NCBI GenBank assembly: GCA_964020155.1
Contig: OZ026567.1
Span: forward strand, 2,547,930 to 2,611,929
Length of the DNA stretch: 64,000 nucleotides
Direction: 5' to 3'
DNA from: Chondrilla cf. caribensis
Lineage: Eukaryota > Porifera > Demospongiae > Chondrillida > Chondrillidae
The position numbers and the translations under genes are program-made. Positions 12,001 to 23,340 of the stretch are shown piece after piece. Within the stretch, counting starts at the first letter, position 1; the number at the start of each line of letters is the position of its first letter. The notes beneath the pieces were generated by a model. It ran no database searches. It was not told the origin of the DNA and saw only the letters and a list, made by a program, of their open reading frames with translations.

Positions 12001-15000
12001 GCGTATGGGTGCGCATTGCGTGGGATCAGTGTGTGTGCACAGTGTGTGTGTGCACACTGTGTGTGTGCATACTGTGTGTGTGCACACTGTGTGTGTGCGC
12101 AATGTGTGTGTGCACATTGTGAGTGTGCATAGTGTGTTTGCATATTGTGTGTGTGCGCAATGTTCGTGTGCTCAACGTGTGAGTACAGCGTATGTGTGCG
12201 CATTGTGTGTGGACACAGAGTGTGTGTGCGCAAAGTTTGTGAGCGCAATGTGTGTGTGCACATTGTGTGTGCACAGTGTGTATGTGCACAGTGTGTGTGT
12301 GCACAGTGTGTGTGTGCACAATGCTTGTGTGCGCAATGTGTGAACAAAGCGTGTGTGCGCATTGTTTGGGCACAGTGTGTGTGCACAGTGTGTGTGCACA
12401 CTGTGTGTGTGCGCTATGTGTGTGTGCACATTCTGAGTGTGCATAGTGTGTTTGCATAGGTTGTGTGTGCGCAATGTTCATGTGCTCAACGTGTGAGCAC
12501 AGCGTATGTGTGCGCATTGTGTGTGGCCACAGTGTGTGTGCACAGTGTGTGTGTGAGAAAAGTTTGTGTGCGCAATGTGTGTGTGCACAGTGTGTGTGTG
12601 CACAGTGTGTGTGTGCACAATGCTTGTGTGCGCAATGTGTGAACAAAGCGTGTGTGCGCATTGTGTGGGCACAATGTGTGTGCACAGTGTGTGTTTGTGC
12701 AATGTGTTTGTGTGCGCATTGTGTGTGCGCAATGTTTGTGTGCGCAATGTGTGTGTGCACATTGTGTGAGGGCACAGTGTGTGTGGACACATTGTTTGTG
12801 CGCAATGTGTGTGTGCACAGTGTGTGAATGCGCAATGTTTTTGTTCACATTGTGTGTGTGCACAGTGTGTGAATGCGCAATGTTTGTGTTCACATTGTGT
12901 GTGGGCACAGTGTGTGAATGCGCAATGTTTGTGTTCACATTGTGTGTGGGCACAGTGTGTGGGCACAGTGTGTGTGTACGCAATGTTTGTGTGCGCAATG
13001 TTTGTGTGCACAGTGCGTGTGTGCGCAATGTTTGTGTGCGCATTGTGTGTTGGGATAGTGTGTGTGCTCAGAGCTTGTTTGCACAAATTGTTGGTGCATT
13101 GTGTGGCACAGTGTGTGTGCACAGTGTGTGTTTGTGCAATGTGTGTGTGCAAAGTGCGTGTTTGCGCAATGTGTATGTGAGCGCATGTTTATGCTCATAG
13201 CTTGTGTGCACAAATTGTTGGTGCAGTGTGTGCGTGCGCAGTGTGTATGCAAATTGTTTGTGTGCGCAATGTGTGTGTGCACATTGTGTGTGCACAGTGT
13301 GTGTGGGCACAATGTGTGTGCGCAATGTGTGAGCACAGCGTATGTGTGCACATTGTTTTTACACAATGTTTGTGTGCACAGTGTGCGTGGGCACAGTGTG
13401 TGTGCGCAGTGTGTGTGTGCATAGTGTGTGTGTGCGCAATGTTTATGTGCGCAATGTGTGTGTACACATTGTGTGTTTGCGCAATTTTTGTGTGCGCAGT
13501 TTGTGTGTGCACACTGTGTGTGTGCACACTGTGTGTGTGCACACTGTGTGTGTGCGCAATGTGTGTGTGCACATTGTGTGTGGACTATGTGTGTGCACAG
13601 TGTGTGTGTGCAAGGTGTGTGTGCGCAATGTGTGTGTGCACATTGTGAGTGTGCATAGTGTGTTTTCATAGTGTGTGTGTGTGCACAGTGTGTGTGTGTG
13701 TGCACAATGTTGTGTGCGCAATGTGTGAGGAAAGTGTGTGAGCGCATTGTGTGTGGCCACAATGTGTGTGTGAGCAAAGTTTGTGTGTGCAATGTGTGTG
13801 CACATTGTGTGTGCAAAGTGTGTGGGCACAGTGTGTGTGCACAGTGTGTGTGTGCATAGTGTGTGTGTGCACAGTGTGTGTGTGCACAATCTTTGTGTGC
13901 GCAATGTGTGAGCAAAGCGTATGGGTGCGCATTGCGTGGGATCAGTGTGTGTGCACAGTGTGTGTGTGCACACTGTGTGTGTGCATACTGTGTGTGTGCA
14001 CACTGTGTGTGTGCGCAATGTGTGTGTGCACATTGTGAGTGTGCATAGTGTGTTTGCATATTGTGTGTGTGCGCAATGTTCGTGTGCTCAACGTGTGAGT
14101 ACAGCGTATGTGTGCGCATTGTGTGTGGACACAGAGTGTGTGTGCGCAAAGTTTGTGAGCGCAATGTGTGTGTGCACATTGTGTGTGCACAGTGTGTATG
14201 TGCACAGTGTGTGTGTGCACAGTGTGTGTGTGCACAATGCTTGTGTGCGCAATGTGTGAACAAAGCGTGTGTGCGCATTGTTTGGGCACAGTGTGTGTGC
14301 ACAGTGTGTGTGCACACTGTGTGTGTGCGCTATGTGTGTGTGCACATTCTGAGTGTGCATAGTGTGTTTGCATAGGTTGTGTGTGCGCAATGTTCATGTG
14401 CTCAACGTGTGAGCACAGCGTATGTGTGCGCATTGTGTGTGGCCACAGTGTGTGTGCACAGTGTGTGTGTGAGAAAAGTTTGTGTGCGCAATGTGTGTGT
14501 GCACAGTGTGTGTGTGCACAGTGTGTGTGTGCACAATGCTTGTGTGCGCAATGTGTGAACAAAGCGTGTGTGCGCATTGTGTGGGCACAATGTGTGTGCA
14601 CAGTGTGTGTTTGTGCAATGTGTTTGTGTGCGCATTGTGTTTTGGCACAGTGCGTGTGCGCAGTGTGTGTGTGCACAGTTTGTGTGTGGGCAAAGTGTGT
14701 GTGCACAGTGTGTGGGCACAGTGTGTGTGTACGCAATGTTTGTGTGCGCAATGTTTGTGTGCACAGTGCGTGTGTGCGCAATGTTTGTGTGCGCATTGTG
14801 TGTTGGGATAGTGTGTGTGTGCGCAGTGTGTGTGCTCAGAGCTTGTTTTCACATATTGTTGGTGCATTGTGTGGCACAGTGTGTGTGCACAGTGTGTGTT
14901 TGTGCAATGTGTGTGTGCAAAGTGCGTGTTTGCGCAATGTTTGTGTGCGCATTGTGTTTTGGCACAGTGCGTGTGCGCAGTGTGTGTGTGCACAGTTTGT

Positions 15001-18000
15001 GTGTGCGCAATGTTTGTGTGCGCAGTGTGTGTGCGCAATGTTTGTGTGCGCAATGTGTGTGTGCACATTGTGTGAGGGCACAGTGTGTGTGGACACATTG
15101 TTTGTGCGCAATGTGTGTGTGCACAGTGTGTGAATGCGCAATGTTTTTGTTCACATTGTGTGTGTGCACAGTGTGTGAATGCGCAATGTTTGTGTTCACA
15201 TTGTGTGTGGGCACAGTGTGTGAATGCGCAATGTTTGTGTTCACATTGTGTGTGGGCACAGTGTGTGGGCACAGTGTGTGTGTACGCAATGTTTGTGTGC
15301 GCAATGTTTGTGTGCACAGTGCGTGTGTGCGCAATGTTTGTGTGCGCATTGTGTGTTGGGATAGTGTGTGTGTGCGCAGTGTGTGTGCTCAGAGCTTGTT
15401 TGCACATATTGTTGGTGCATTGTGTGGCACAGTGTGTGTGCACAGTGTGTGTTTGTGCAATGTGTGTGTGCAAAGTGCGTGTTTGCGCAATGTGTATGTG
15501 AGCGCATGTTTATGCTCATAGCTTGTGTGCACAAATTGTTGGTGCAGTGTGTGCGTGCGCAGAGTGTGTATGCAAATTGTTTGTGTGCGCAATGTGTGTG
15601 TGCACATTGTGTGTGCACAGTGTGTGTGGGCACAATGTGTGTGCGCAATGTGTGAGCACAGCGTATGTGTGCACATTGTTTTTACACAATGTTTGTGTGC
15701 ACAGTGTGTGTGGGCACAGTGTGTGTGCGCAGTGTGTGTGTGCATAGTGTGTGTGTGCGCAATATTTATGTGCGCAATGTGTGTGTACACATTGTGTGTT
15801 TGTGCAATTTTTGTGTGCGCAGTTTGTGTGTGCACACTGTGTGTGTGCACACTGTGTGTGTGCGCAATGTGTGTGTGCACATTGTGTGTGGACTATGTGT
15901 GTGCACAGTGTGTGTGTGCAAGGTGTGTGTGCGCAATGTGTGTGTGCACATTGTGAGTGTGCATAGTGTGTTTGCATAGTGTGTGTGTGCGCAATGTTTG
16001 TGTGCGCTATGTGTGAGCAAAGCGTATGTGTGCGCATTGTGTGTGGGCACAGTGTGTGTGTGAGCAAAGGTTGGGTGCGCAATATGTGTGTGCACATTGT
16101 GTGTGCACAGTGTGTGTGTGCACATTGTGTGTGCACAGTGTGTGTGTGCACAGTGTGTGTGTGCATAGTGTGTTTGCATAGTGTGTTTTCATAGTGTGTG
16201 TGTGTGCACAGTGTGTGTGTGTGCACAATGTTGTGTGCGCAATGTGTGAGGAAAGTGTGTGAGCGCATTGTGTGTGGCCACAATGTGTGTGTGAGCAAAG
16301 TTTGTGTGTGCAATGTGTGTGCACATTGTGTGTGCAAAGTGTGTGGGCACAGTGTGTGTGCACAGTGTGTGTGTGCATAGTGTGTGTGTGCACATTGTGT
16401 GTGCACAATGTGTGTGTGCACAGTGTGTGTGTGCACAATCTTTGTGTGCGCAATGTGTGAGCAAAGCGTATGGGTGAGCATTGCGTGGGCACAGTGTGTG
16501 TGCACAGTGTGTGTGTGTGCACACTATGTGTGTGTGCACACTGTGTGTGTGCGCAATGTGTGTGTGCACATTGTGAGTGTGCATAGTGTGTTTGCATATT
16601 GTGTGTGTGCGCAATGTTCGTGTGCTCAACGTGTGAGCACAGCGTATGTGTGCGTATTGTGTGTGGACACAGAGTGTGTGTGAGCAAAGTTTGTGAGCGC
16701 AATGTGTGTGTGCACATTGTGTGTGCACAGTGTGTATGTGCACAGTGTGTGTGTGCACAGTGTGTGTGTGCACAATGCTTGTGTGCGCAATGTGTGAACA
16801 AAGCGTATGTGCTCATTGTTTGGGCACAGTGTGTGTGCACAGTGTGTGTGTGTGCACACTGTGTGTGTGCGCTATGTGTGTGTGCACATTCTGAGTGTGC
16901 ATAGTGTGTTTGCATAGGTTGTGTGTGCGCAATGTTCGTGTGCTCAACGTGTGAGCACAGCGTATGTGTGCGCATTGTGTGTGGCCACAGTGTGTGTGCA
17001 CAGTGTGTGTGTGAGAAAAGTTTGTGTGCGCAATGTGTGTGTGCACAGTGTGTGTGTGCACAGTGTGTGTGTGCACAATGCTTGTGTGCGCAATGTGTGA
17101 ACAAAGCGTGTGTGCGCATTGTGTGGGCACAATGTGTGTGCACAGTGTGTGTTTGTGCAATGTGTTTGTGTGCGCATTGTGTTTTGGCACAGTGCGTGTG
17201 CGCAGTGTGTGTGTGCACAGTTTGTGTGTGGGCAAAGTGTGTGTGCACAGTGTGTGTGCACAGTGTGTTTGTGCAATGTGTGTGTGTGCACATTGTGTTT
17301 TGGCACAGTGCGTGTGCGCAGTGTGTGTGTGCACAGTTTGTGTGTGCGCAATGTTTGTGTGCGCAGTGTGTGTGCGCAATGTTTGTGTGCGCCATGTGTG
17401 TGTGCACATTGTGTGTGTGCTCAGTGTGTGTGAATAGTGTGTGTTTGCATAATGTTTGTGTGTGCAATGTGTGAGCATAACGTGTATGGGCACAGTGTGT
17501 TTGCACAGTGTGTGTTTGCGAAATGTGTGCCTATGCCCAATGTTTATGTGCGCAGGGTTTGTGTGCACAGTGTTTTTGTGCGCAATGTTTGTGTGCGCAA
17601 TGTGTGTGTGCACATTGTGTGAGGGCACAGTGTGTGTGGACACATTGTTTGTGCGCAGTGTGTGTGTGCACAGTGTGTGTGTGTGCGCAATGTTTGTGTG
17701 CGCAATGTGTGTGTGCACAGTGTGTGAATGCGCAATGTTTGTGTTCACATTGTGTGTGGGCACAGTGTGTGAATGCGCAATATTTGTGTTCACATTGTGT
17801 GTGGGCACAGTGTGTGGGCACAGTGTGTGTGTACGCAATGTTTGTGTGCGCAATGTTTGTGTGCACAGTGTGTGAATGCGCAATGTTTGTGTGCACTGTG
17901 TGTGAGCAGCGTGTGCCAGCGAAGTGTGTGTGTGCACAGTGTATGAACACAGTGTGTGTGTCCATTGTTTGTGCGCAAGGTGTGTGTTGGCTTAGTGTGT

Positions 18001-19010
18001 GTGCACAATGCGTGTGTGCGCAATGTGTGTGTGCAGTGTGTGTAGCCACAGTGTGTGTGTGTGCGTAATGTGTTTGGGTGCTCAGAGTGCGTGTGTGGTG
18101 TGTGAGCAGTGTGTGTGGGCACAGTGTGTATGTGCGCAGTGCGTGTGTGCACAGTTTGTGTACGCATTGTGTGTGTGCGCTGTGTGTGTGTGTGCAGTAT
18201 GTGTGTAAGATGTTTTTGTGTGCACTGTGTGTGGGCACTGTATGTGCGCAGTGTGTGTGGACAAAGTGTGTGTGTGTGTGTGCGCTGTGTGTGCGTGTGT
18301 GTGCGCAGTGTGTGAGCACAGTGTATATGTGTGCATTGCGTGTGCCCAATGTGTATGTGCGCAATGTTTGTGTGCGCAGTGTGTGTATGCATTGTGTGAG
18401 CGCAGTGTGTGTGCACATTGTGTGAGCACAGTGTTTGAGTGCGCATTGTTTGTGCACAAAGTGTTTGTGTGCGCATTGTGTGTGCTCAATGTGTGTGTGT
18501 GTGTGCAGTGCGTGTGCACAGTGTGCGCGCAGTGTGTGTGTACGCTGTGTGTGTGTGCGCCGTGTGTGCGTGCGCAGTATGTGTTTGCTCAGAGTGCGCA
18601 CACACACACAGTGTGAGCGCAGTGTGTGTGTGCACAATGTGTGTGTGCTGAGAGTGCGTGTGCGCAATGTGTGTGCGCAGTGTGTGTGGGCACTATGTGT
18701 GTGCTCAGAGATTGTTCGCGTGCACATTGTGTGAGCACAGTGTATGAGTGCGCATTGTGTGTATGCAAAGTGTATGTGTGTGCATTGTGTGTGCACAATG
18801 TGTGTGTGTGTGTGTGTGCAGTGTGTGTGCTCAGAGCGTGTGCACAAAGAGTGCGCCAGTGTGTGTGGCCACAGTGTGTGTGTGTGCGCAGTATGTGCGT
18901 GCTCATAGCATTTGTGTGCAATGTGTGCACGCAGTGTGTTTGGCAAAGTGTGTGTGCGCAGTGTGTGTGCACAGTGCGTGTGTGCACAGTGTGTGTGCGC
19001 AGTGTGTGTC
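6030..19010. repeat. 13-kb GT-rich satellite with higher-order repeat structure
   Basis: Essentially the whole interval is alternating purine-pyrimidine GT-rich DNA made of degenerate ~12-nt motifs such as TGTGTGTGCGCAATG, TGTGTGCACAGTG and TGTGCACATTGTG. Many motifs centre on a TGCGCA or TGCACA palindrome. Long open frames occur on both strands (up to about 500 codons). They read as monotonous Cys/Val/Ala/Gln (plus strand) or His/Thr/Cys/Ala (minus strand), explained by the repeat having few stops, so I do not call genes. A larger nested unit is described separately. The edges are sharp: AT-rich DNA before 6,030 and unique sequence after 19,010. Confidence 0.9.
8963..17900. repeat. Higher-order units (~2.3 kb) inside the GT satellite
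   Basis: A landmark (GCGCATGTTTATGCTC plus following bases) recurs at about 8,963, 11,266, 13,182 and 15,505, giving unit lengths of about 2,303, 1,916 and 2,323 bp. The short unit lacks ~390 bp of internal sequence. Within units, stretches over 1.3 kb are almost identical: the blocks starting at 8,716, 11,019 and 12,935 give the same 459-460-codon minus-strand frame. The first unit has a 3-nt deletion near 9,930. A diverged relative of the landmark lies near 6,880. Confidence 0.8.
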
Positions 19011-19444
19011 CATGCCAGTTGACTTGATAAATGAGGTGCTGAGACTTGAAAGGAAGCCAAGTTATCTCCTTAAACTTTTCTGATAGATTATTCCGAAAAT
19101 TAATTATTATAAATATTTTTAATTAATTAATTAATTATAAGTAATTAATATTGATTAGATAATTAATTAAATTTGAAATTCAATTATTCAATCGATATAA
19201 TATATTTACAATTAAATTTAATCATTAATAATTCTTTAATAATTAATTATCATTATAATCTGATCTATCATCGCAAAAAAAAAACGTACTTGGAGGAATC
19301 CAACCCGCTACATGTAGCTAGGATTTGTGTTGTCCAACCACTCGGCCACCGTGCTCTCTGAATTATTAATATTCCATGCAACATATATATTTGCAGTGTC
19401 CAATCGCAATATAAGCCGTTTTTTTTATTATGCTTACAGTTCAG

Positions 19445-19561
19445 GAGTCTAGCTAGCTAGCCTGTCCCTTCACACGCGCCCTACGGACGTTAAGAGCGGG
19501 CGTCTTCCCCACTCTCCGCCCGTAGGGCGCGTGTGCGGGGACGGGCTAGCTAGCTAGACTA
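19445..19561. mobile_element. 117-bp foldback MITE, copy 1, with 9-bp target duplication
   Basis: An almost perfect inverted repeat with ends AGTCTAGCTAGCTAGCC and a GC-rich inner stem (CACACGCGCCCTACGG). It is flanked on both sides by ACAGTTCAG (19,436-19,444 and 19,562-19,570). The third SINE-like unit, near 20,220-20,235, has the equivalent sequence once, without the element, which is an empty site. There is no coding capacity. Confidence 0.8.
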
Positions 19562-19821
19562 ACAGTTCAGCCACGTGTCCCCAGCTCACACATACCGTTC
19601 TTTGTAGGGAGTTATTGCAATTGAACACAAGGACGTGAGCTTTTTTCAGAGAAAAAAATCCGGCAGTTAGAGGATTCGAACCTGCGAACTGTTGCTTGGT
19701 GTTGTGCCATCCAACCACTCGGCCACTGTGCTCTCTGAATTATTAATATTCCATGCAACATATATATTTGCAGTGTCCAATCGCAATATAAGCCGTTTTT
19801 TTTATTATACTTACAGTTCAG

Positions 19822-19938
19822 GAGTCTAGCTAGCTAGCCTGTCCCTTCACACGCGCCCTACGGGCATTAAGAGCGGGCGTCTTCCCCACTCTCCGCCCGT
19901 AGGGCGCGTGTGCGGGGACGGGCTAGCTAGCTAGACTA
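19822..19938. mobile_element. 117-bp foldback MITE, copy 2, same site in next SINE unit
   Basis: Same structure and the same ACAGTTCAG flanks (19,813-19,821 and 19,939-19,947) as the copy 377 bp upstream. It was carried along when the SINE-like unit was duplicated, rather than inserted a second time. Confidence 0.8.
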
Positions 19939-20689
19939 ACAGTTCAGCCACGTGTCCTCAGCTCACACATACCGTTCTTTGTAGGGAGTTATTGCAATTG
20001 AACACAAGGACGTGAGCTTTTTTCAGAGAAAAAAATCCGGCAGTTAGAGGATTCGAACCTGCGAACTGTTGCTTGGAGTTGTGCCATCCAACCACTCGGC
20101 CACCGTGACCTATCTGGTTTATTATTATTATAAGCACCATTTATAGCTGGCCTCAACGTTCAATTCGCAAGATAGGCCGTTATTATACTCCGCGAATGTA
20201 GAATATACTATACTCTATCTGGCAGTTTAGCCCCGAGTTCCCAGCTAGCACATAAGGTTCTTTGTAGGGATAAACTGAACACAAGGAAGTGACCTTTTTT
20301 TCAGAGAAAAACCGTCCGTACGAGGATTTAAACCCGTGACCTGTAACTTGGAGTCGTCTCGTCCGACCACCCGCCACCGCGACCTAGTTATTTTCGTATT
20401 ATTACCTGCACCATTTATAGTTGCGATCAGTGTTCAATTCGAAACATAGGCCGTCTCCACTCACTCGAATCATTTGATCGTCTTTAAAAGGCTTACAAGA
20501 ACCTTCACTGATGATGTAAAGTTGTTCGAAACTTCTGTGCTTGAATTCTAGCCTAAATTCTAAATGTCGGCGTATTGAAATCGGCCATTTTTCGCGCCAT
20601 ATAAATTATAGTATAAAATCACTATTGCAATTACACGTATGAATGCATATTAACCCTCCTACCCTCGCTAGTATCTGTGTGTTATGTGG

Positions 20690-20696
<7 letters not shown>

Positions 20697-20771
<75 letters not shown>
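20697..20771. repeat. (GT)n microsatellite
   Basis: An uninterrupted GT run, followed by degenerate GT-rich sequence to about 20,870 and then a CAGGGGCGTAGGA motif. The same motif occurs inverted at about 23,632-23,650 beside another GT-rich tract, so the microsatellites probably belong to a repeat family. Confidence 0.85.
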
Positions 20772-20772
<1 letters not shown>

Positions 20773-21045
20773 GTGCCAGAATGTGTTGTTTGTTTGTGTG
20801 TGTGTGTTCATATGTTTTGTGTGTGTGTGTGTACGTGCATGTATGTGTGCATGGGCATGAATGTGTATGAGTGCAGGGGCGTAGGAAGCATTTTATAAGT
20901 GTAGAGGCCACTGAAAAAAATTTTTGGCTCGCTTCACTCGCCAAATAATTCTTACTCATACATGCAGCTATAACTTTTAATGATTGTACTAAGCTTTGTT
21001 CATAACATAAGACAAAAAGTGAACACTGATACATTCAGCTAAGTA

Positions 21046-22730
21046 GGGTAGGGTGCCTATATTCCGGACAGCTAAGAAATAAAACACAATTACAGTACAA
21101 TTCCTAAGTTTGACACACTATAACTTCACATGATGCTAGATGTATATATCTCACCCCACAGGTAAGAGTTACCATCTGAAATGTCGGAAGTTTCGTCTAA
21201 AAAGAATCGCCGAAACAAAGATCGCCATTTTACCCATTTTCGGACATGATTTCCTGTATCTGGACAGGAAGCTATAATCGGCGCCTTTCGTCAAATTCAC
21301 ATAATTATGATATCAAAAGCATACATTCAGCATAAAACATGATACACGCAATAATAAACACAACAATTGTATGCAAGTTGCTAATAGGGCAATCATTTTC
21401 AATGGTTGCAAGTAGGGCATTTCCATTCCTCCAAGTCGACATAATCAAGCAGTCCAACACAAGACATATGATACCACAGTTTGCAGATATCACACGATAT
21501 CCATTTTCCAGGATTATCAGTACCACACAGTTCACATATTCCATCATCAGAAACTTCAAAATCATTCTCGCTTGCAGGTAACTGTATCATCTTTGAAGAC
21601 GCTTTTCGATTTTGTTTCTTTTCTGCCTTTTTCACTTCTCGTTCTGTTTTTGCCTTAGCCTTTCTTTCAGGCTCCAACACTCTAGCCTTGTGTTTAGCTC
21701 CTTGTTCTGCTTGTACTCGAGCTTTCCTCTCAGCTTCAATCATTTTTTCTCCTTCTTTTGTTTCTGAATATTTCATCATTTGATCCCCCGTTAGATGTCT
21801 GTAGTCGGGTACTGCAGATTTCTTCATCCTTGGTTTTTCCTTGTGGGGTAGCTTTGGATAAATCAAGATGTTGTCAAAAACTGAAGACACTGTAATGAAA
21901 ATTGGATGTTTCTCCTTTAGTGGAGTTACTTCAATGGTAAATGAGGTTGCTGAAAGTGGGCGTTCTGATGTATCTTCATTTTCTTTGTTTTCTGTTCTGC
22001 GCATATCTTCATGCTCATTATTCAGACCCTGTGCTCCTGATTGCACATGAACGATTGGCAATATAGGTCTTTGCGTCTGTCCTATCTTCACTTTACCGGA
22101 TACATAGTCTGATAATGTACTCTTTGGAACCCCAAATGCTCTTTCAGCTTGCCTTAAAGACATTTTACCTTCAGAAACCTTCTCGATTGCTTGTTCCAAT
22201 TCATTTTTACTGTATTGCTGGCGTTTCTTCGGCTTCTTTTTAGCAGCCATGAGATAATCTACACGATTAGTGAATAAAATCACAATGAAACCTTCAGCAA
22301 TATCTGTCCAATAAATGGACCAGTAAGTTGATATGCTTTCACGGCAAGAACATACCTTTGAAAATGGAGATTTTTCCTCGAATGGTCTCGTTTGAATCAC
22401 TTCTAAGATGTTTTTTCTACGTGAGTACTTTTCAACGACACAAGTAAACTGTAGACACTAGCCCGCGCAATTGAAAATGACGCCTTTCTTAGCTCCGCCC
22501 ACTTCTGACCTCGCTGGTCCGTATAGACGTCCACAACGGCGTGATTCGCACTCGATAGCTCTAAAAGAGAACATCGGTAGCGCCAACAAAACTCGCCATA
22601 TTAAAGGTTACTAGTTAAGAGTTCGACACGTTAAAATAATGTATTCAAAATGTTCCTATTGGCTTGGTCTTGATACCTTTTTCCTAAATGTCCGATAATA
22701 GGCGCTGTCCAGAAAACGGGACCCCCACCC
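21046..22730 (-). mobile_element. Pogo-like TIR element, 1.69 kb, carrying a Psq-PHD gene
   Basis: The ends form 28-bp imperfect inverted repeats: the left end begins GGGTAGGGTGCC and contains GGACAGC (21,046-21,072), and the right end mirrors this with GGACAGC inside and GGGTGGGGGTCCC outside (about 22,703-22,730 on the minus strand). About 20 of 28 positions match. Both ends abut TA (21,044-21,045 and 22,731-22,732), the target duplication of the Tc1/mariner-pogo group. The only gene inside is the Psq-PHD frame at 21,399-22,250. There is no DDE transposase, so the element is predicted to be non-autonomous. Confidence 0.7.
21399..22250 (-). CDS. Psq-HTH / PHD-finger protein (transposase-derived, no DDE core)
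   Basis: 283 residues from the ATG at 22,250. I prefer this start over an upstream in-frame ATG at 22,400 because the conserved domain begins here. Residues 1-55 are a lysine-rich start plus a pipsqueak-type helix-turn-helix (NELEQAIEKVSEGKMSLRQA, then FGVPKSTLSDYVSGK), the DNA-binding module of pogo/jerky transposases. The middle (about 120-220) is a charged, probably coiled-coil stretch rich in Arg, Lys, Glu and Ala. The C-terminus (about 230-283) is a PHD finger with the Cys4-His-Cys3 pattern (CELCGTDNPGKWISCDIC, WYHMSC, WKCPTC). Known relatives have a DDE_1 catalytic core between HTH and PHD; here only ~60 residues of low-complexity linker remain. The frame is intact. Its role could be regulating the parent element or a co-opted chromatin function; both are inference. 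Confidence 0.7.
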   Translation of the reverse strand: MAAKKKPKKRQQYSKNELEQAIEKVSEGKMSLRQAERAFGVPKSTLSDYVSGKVKIGQTQRPILPIVHVQSGAQGLNNEHEDMRRTENKENEDTSERPLSATSFTIEVTPLKEKHPIFITVSSVFDNILIYPKLPHKEKPRMKKSAVPDYRHLTGDQMMKYSETKEGEKMIEAERKARVQAEQGAKHKARVLEPERKAKAKTEREVKKAEKKQNRKASSKMIQLPASENDFEVSDDGICELCGTDNPGKWISCDICKLWYHMSCVGLLDYVDLEEWKCPTCNH

Positions 22731-22737
22731 TATATTG

Positions 22738-22772
22738 CCGAAAATCTTGGTCCCCGGACCAATATTTTCGGG
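22738..22772. repeat. 35-bp near-perfect palindrome
   Basis: The arms CCGAAAATCTTGGTCC and GGACCAATATTTTCGG pair with one mismatch, immediately outside the right end of the pogo-like element. This may be the end of another foldback element. Confidence 0.5.
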
Positions 22773-22879
22773 ACCAAAATTCCAGTGACAGCTCACAAAA
22801 CTGTTATGCAGACTGAGTACTGTTAAAATGAAGTGTAAATTCAGTCAGTAGGCAGAAACCTGCCAAATAGTGTTTCTCA

Positions 22880-23340
22880 GTGGCTTGGTCCCCGCACAAA
22901 ATCATTTCCTATGTCTGCTAGACATAGGTTATCAGATTCTGTGAGTTGCTTATGCACATGAAGTATCATGACATTATTCAGTCTACCCTGATTCATCGTG
23001 GATCGTAAATAAGTTTTAGATGTCGCAAAGCACTGAAGGAGCGTTCACTAACAGCATTGGTAGCTGGCATTACTATTATAAGGGAAGCAACAGTGTAGAC
23101 TTCAGACAGTAGTGCCATCTGGGGGGGGGGGGGGGGGGGCACAAGTGAAGCATAACACAGCATCTTTCTCCTCCAAATAATGCAACCAAGGCCATTTGGT
23201 AAACCAAGTCAGCTGGAAGCTTCGCTGTATATACCACTGTCTTCTTGCCAAAATCTCTCTGACTTGGGAAACTTAAAATCAAACGGTTGGTACGGATTTG
23301 TTGGTAAAACGGTAGAAACGGTAGAAACGTTAGAGACGCT
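22880..23340 (-). pseudogene. hAT transposase C-terminal (dimerization) remnant
   Basis: The minus strand reads, with frameshifts, VMPATNAVSERSFSALR, then LRSTMNQGRLNNVMILHVHK and NDFVRG. This is the hAT dimerization-domain signature. Upstream on the minus strand, 23,363-23,150 is open (KKTVVYTAKLPADLVYQMAL) before a poly-C/poly-G tract interrupts it. Stops and frameshifts make it non-functional. Confidence 0.7.
23121..23139. repeat. Homopolymer run of 19 G
   Basis: A pure G tract inside the hAT remnant. It can form quadruplex structure, is likely length-unstable, and may be miscounted in assembly. Confidence 0.85.

Larger units (their letters stand above)
19270..20390 (-). repeat. Tandem tRNA-derived SINE-like family (four copies)
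   Basis: On the minus strand each unit begins with a tRNA-like head. The two best have a perfect A box (TGGCCGAGTGG; plus-strand positions 19,715-19,725 and 20,092-20,102) and B box (GGTTCGAATCC; 19,672-19,682 and 20,049-20,059). Diverged heads lie at about 19,292-19,361 and 20,311-20,382. The two central units are 377 bp apart and nearly identical. The heads resemble a Leu/Ser-type tRNA, but the stem pairing is poor, and they lead into a long tail, so a SINE-like repeat fits better than functional tRNA genes. Confidence 0.7.

Noticed and set aside
6118..19060. Dozens of long open frames (up to ~509 codons) with His/Thr/Cys/Ala or Cys/Val/Ala/Gln repeats
   Set aside because: They exist on both strands and in several frames at once, follow the satellite units exactly, and lack any domain, so they reflect few stop codons in GT/CA repeats rather than coding.
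19663..20102. Functional tRNA genes on the minus strand
   Set aside because: The A and B boxes are perfect, but acceptor and anticodon stems pair poorly and the heads continue into a repeated SINE-like tail; four tandem copies fit a SINE.
6030..20400. CRISPR-like regularly spaced repeats
   Set aside because: The repeats are eukaryotic satellite and SINE units without unique equal-length spacers.
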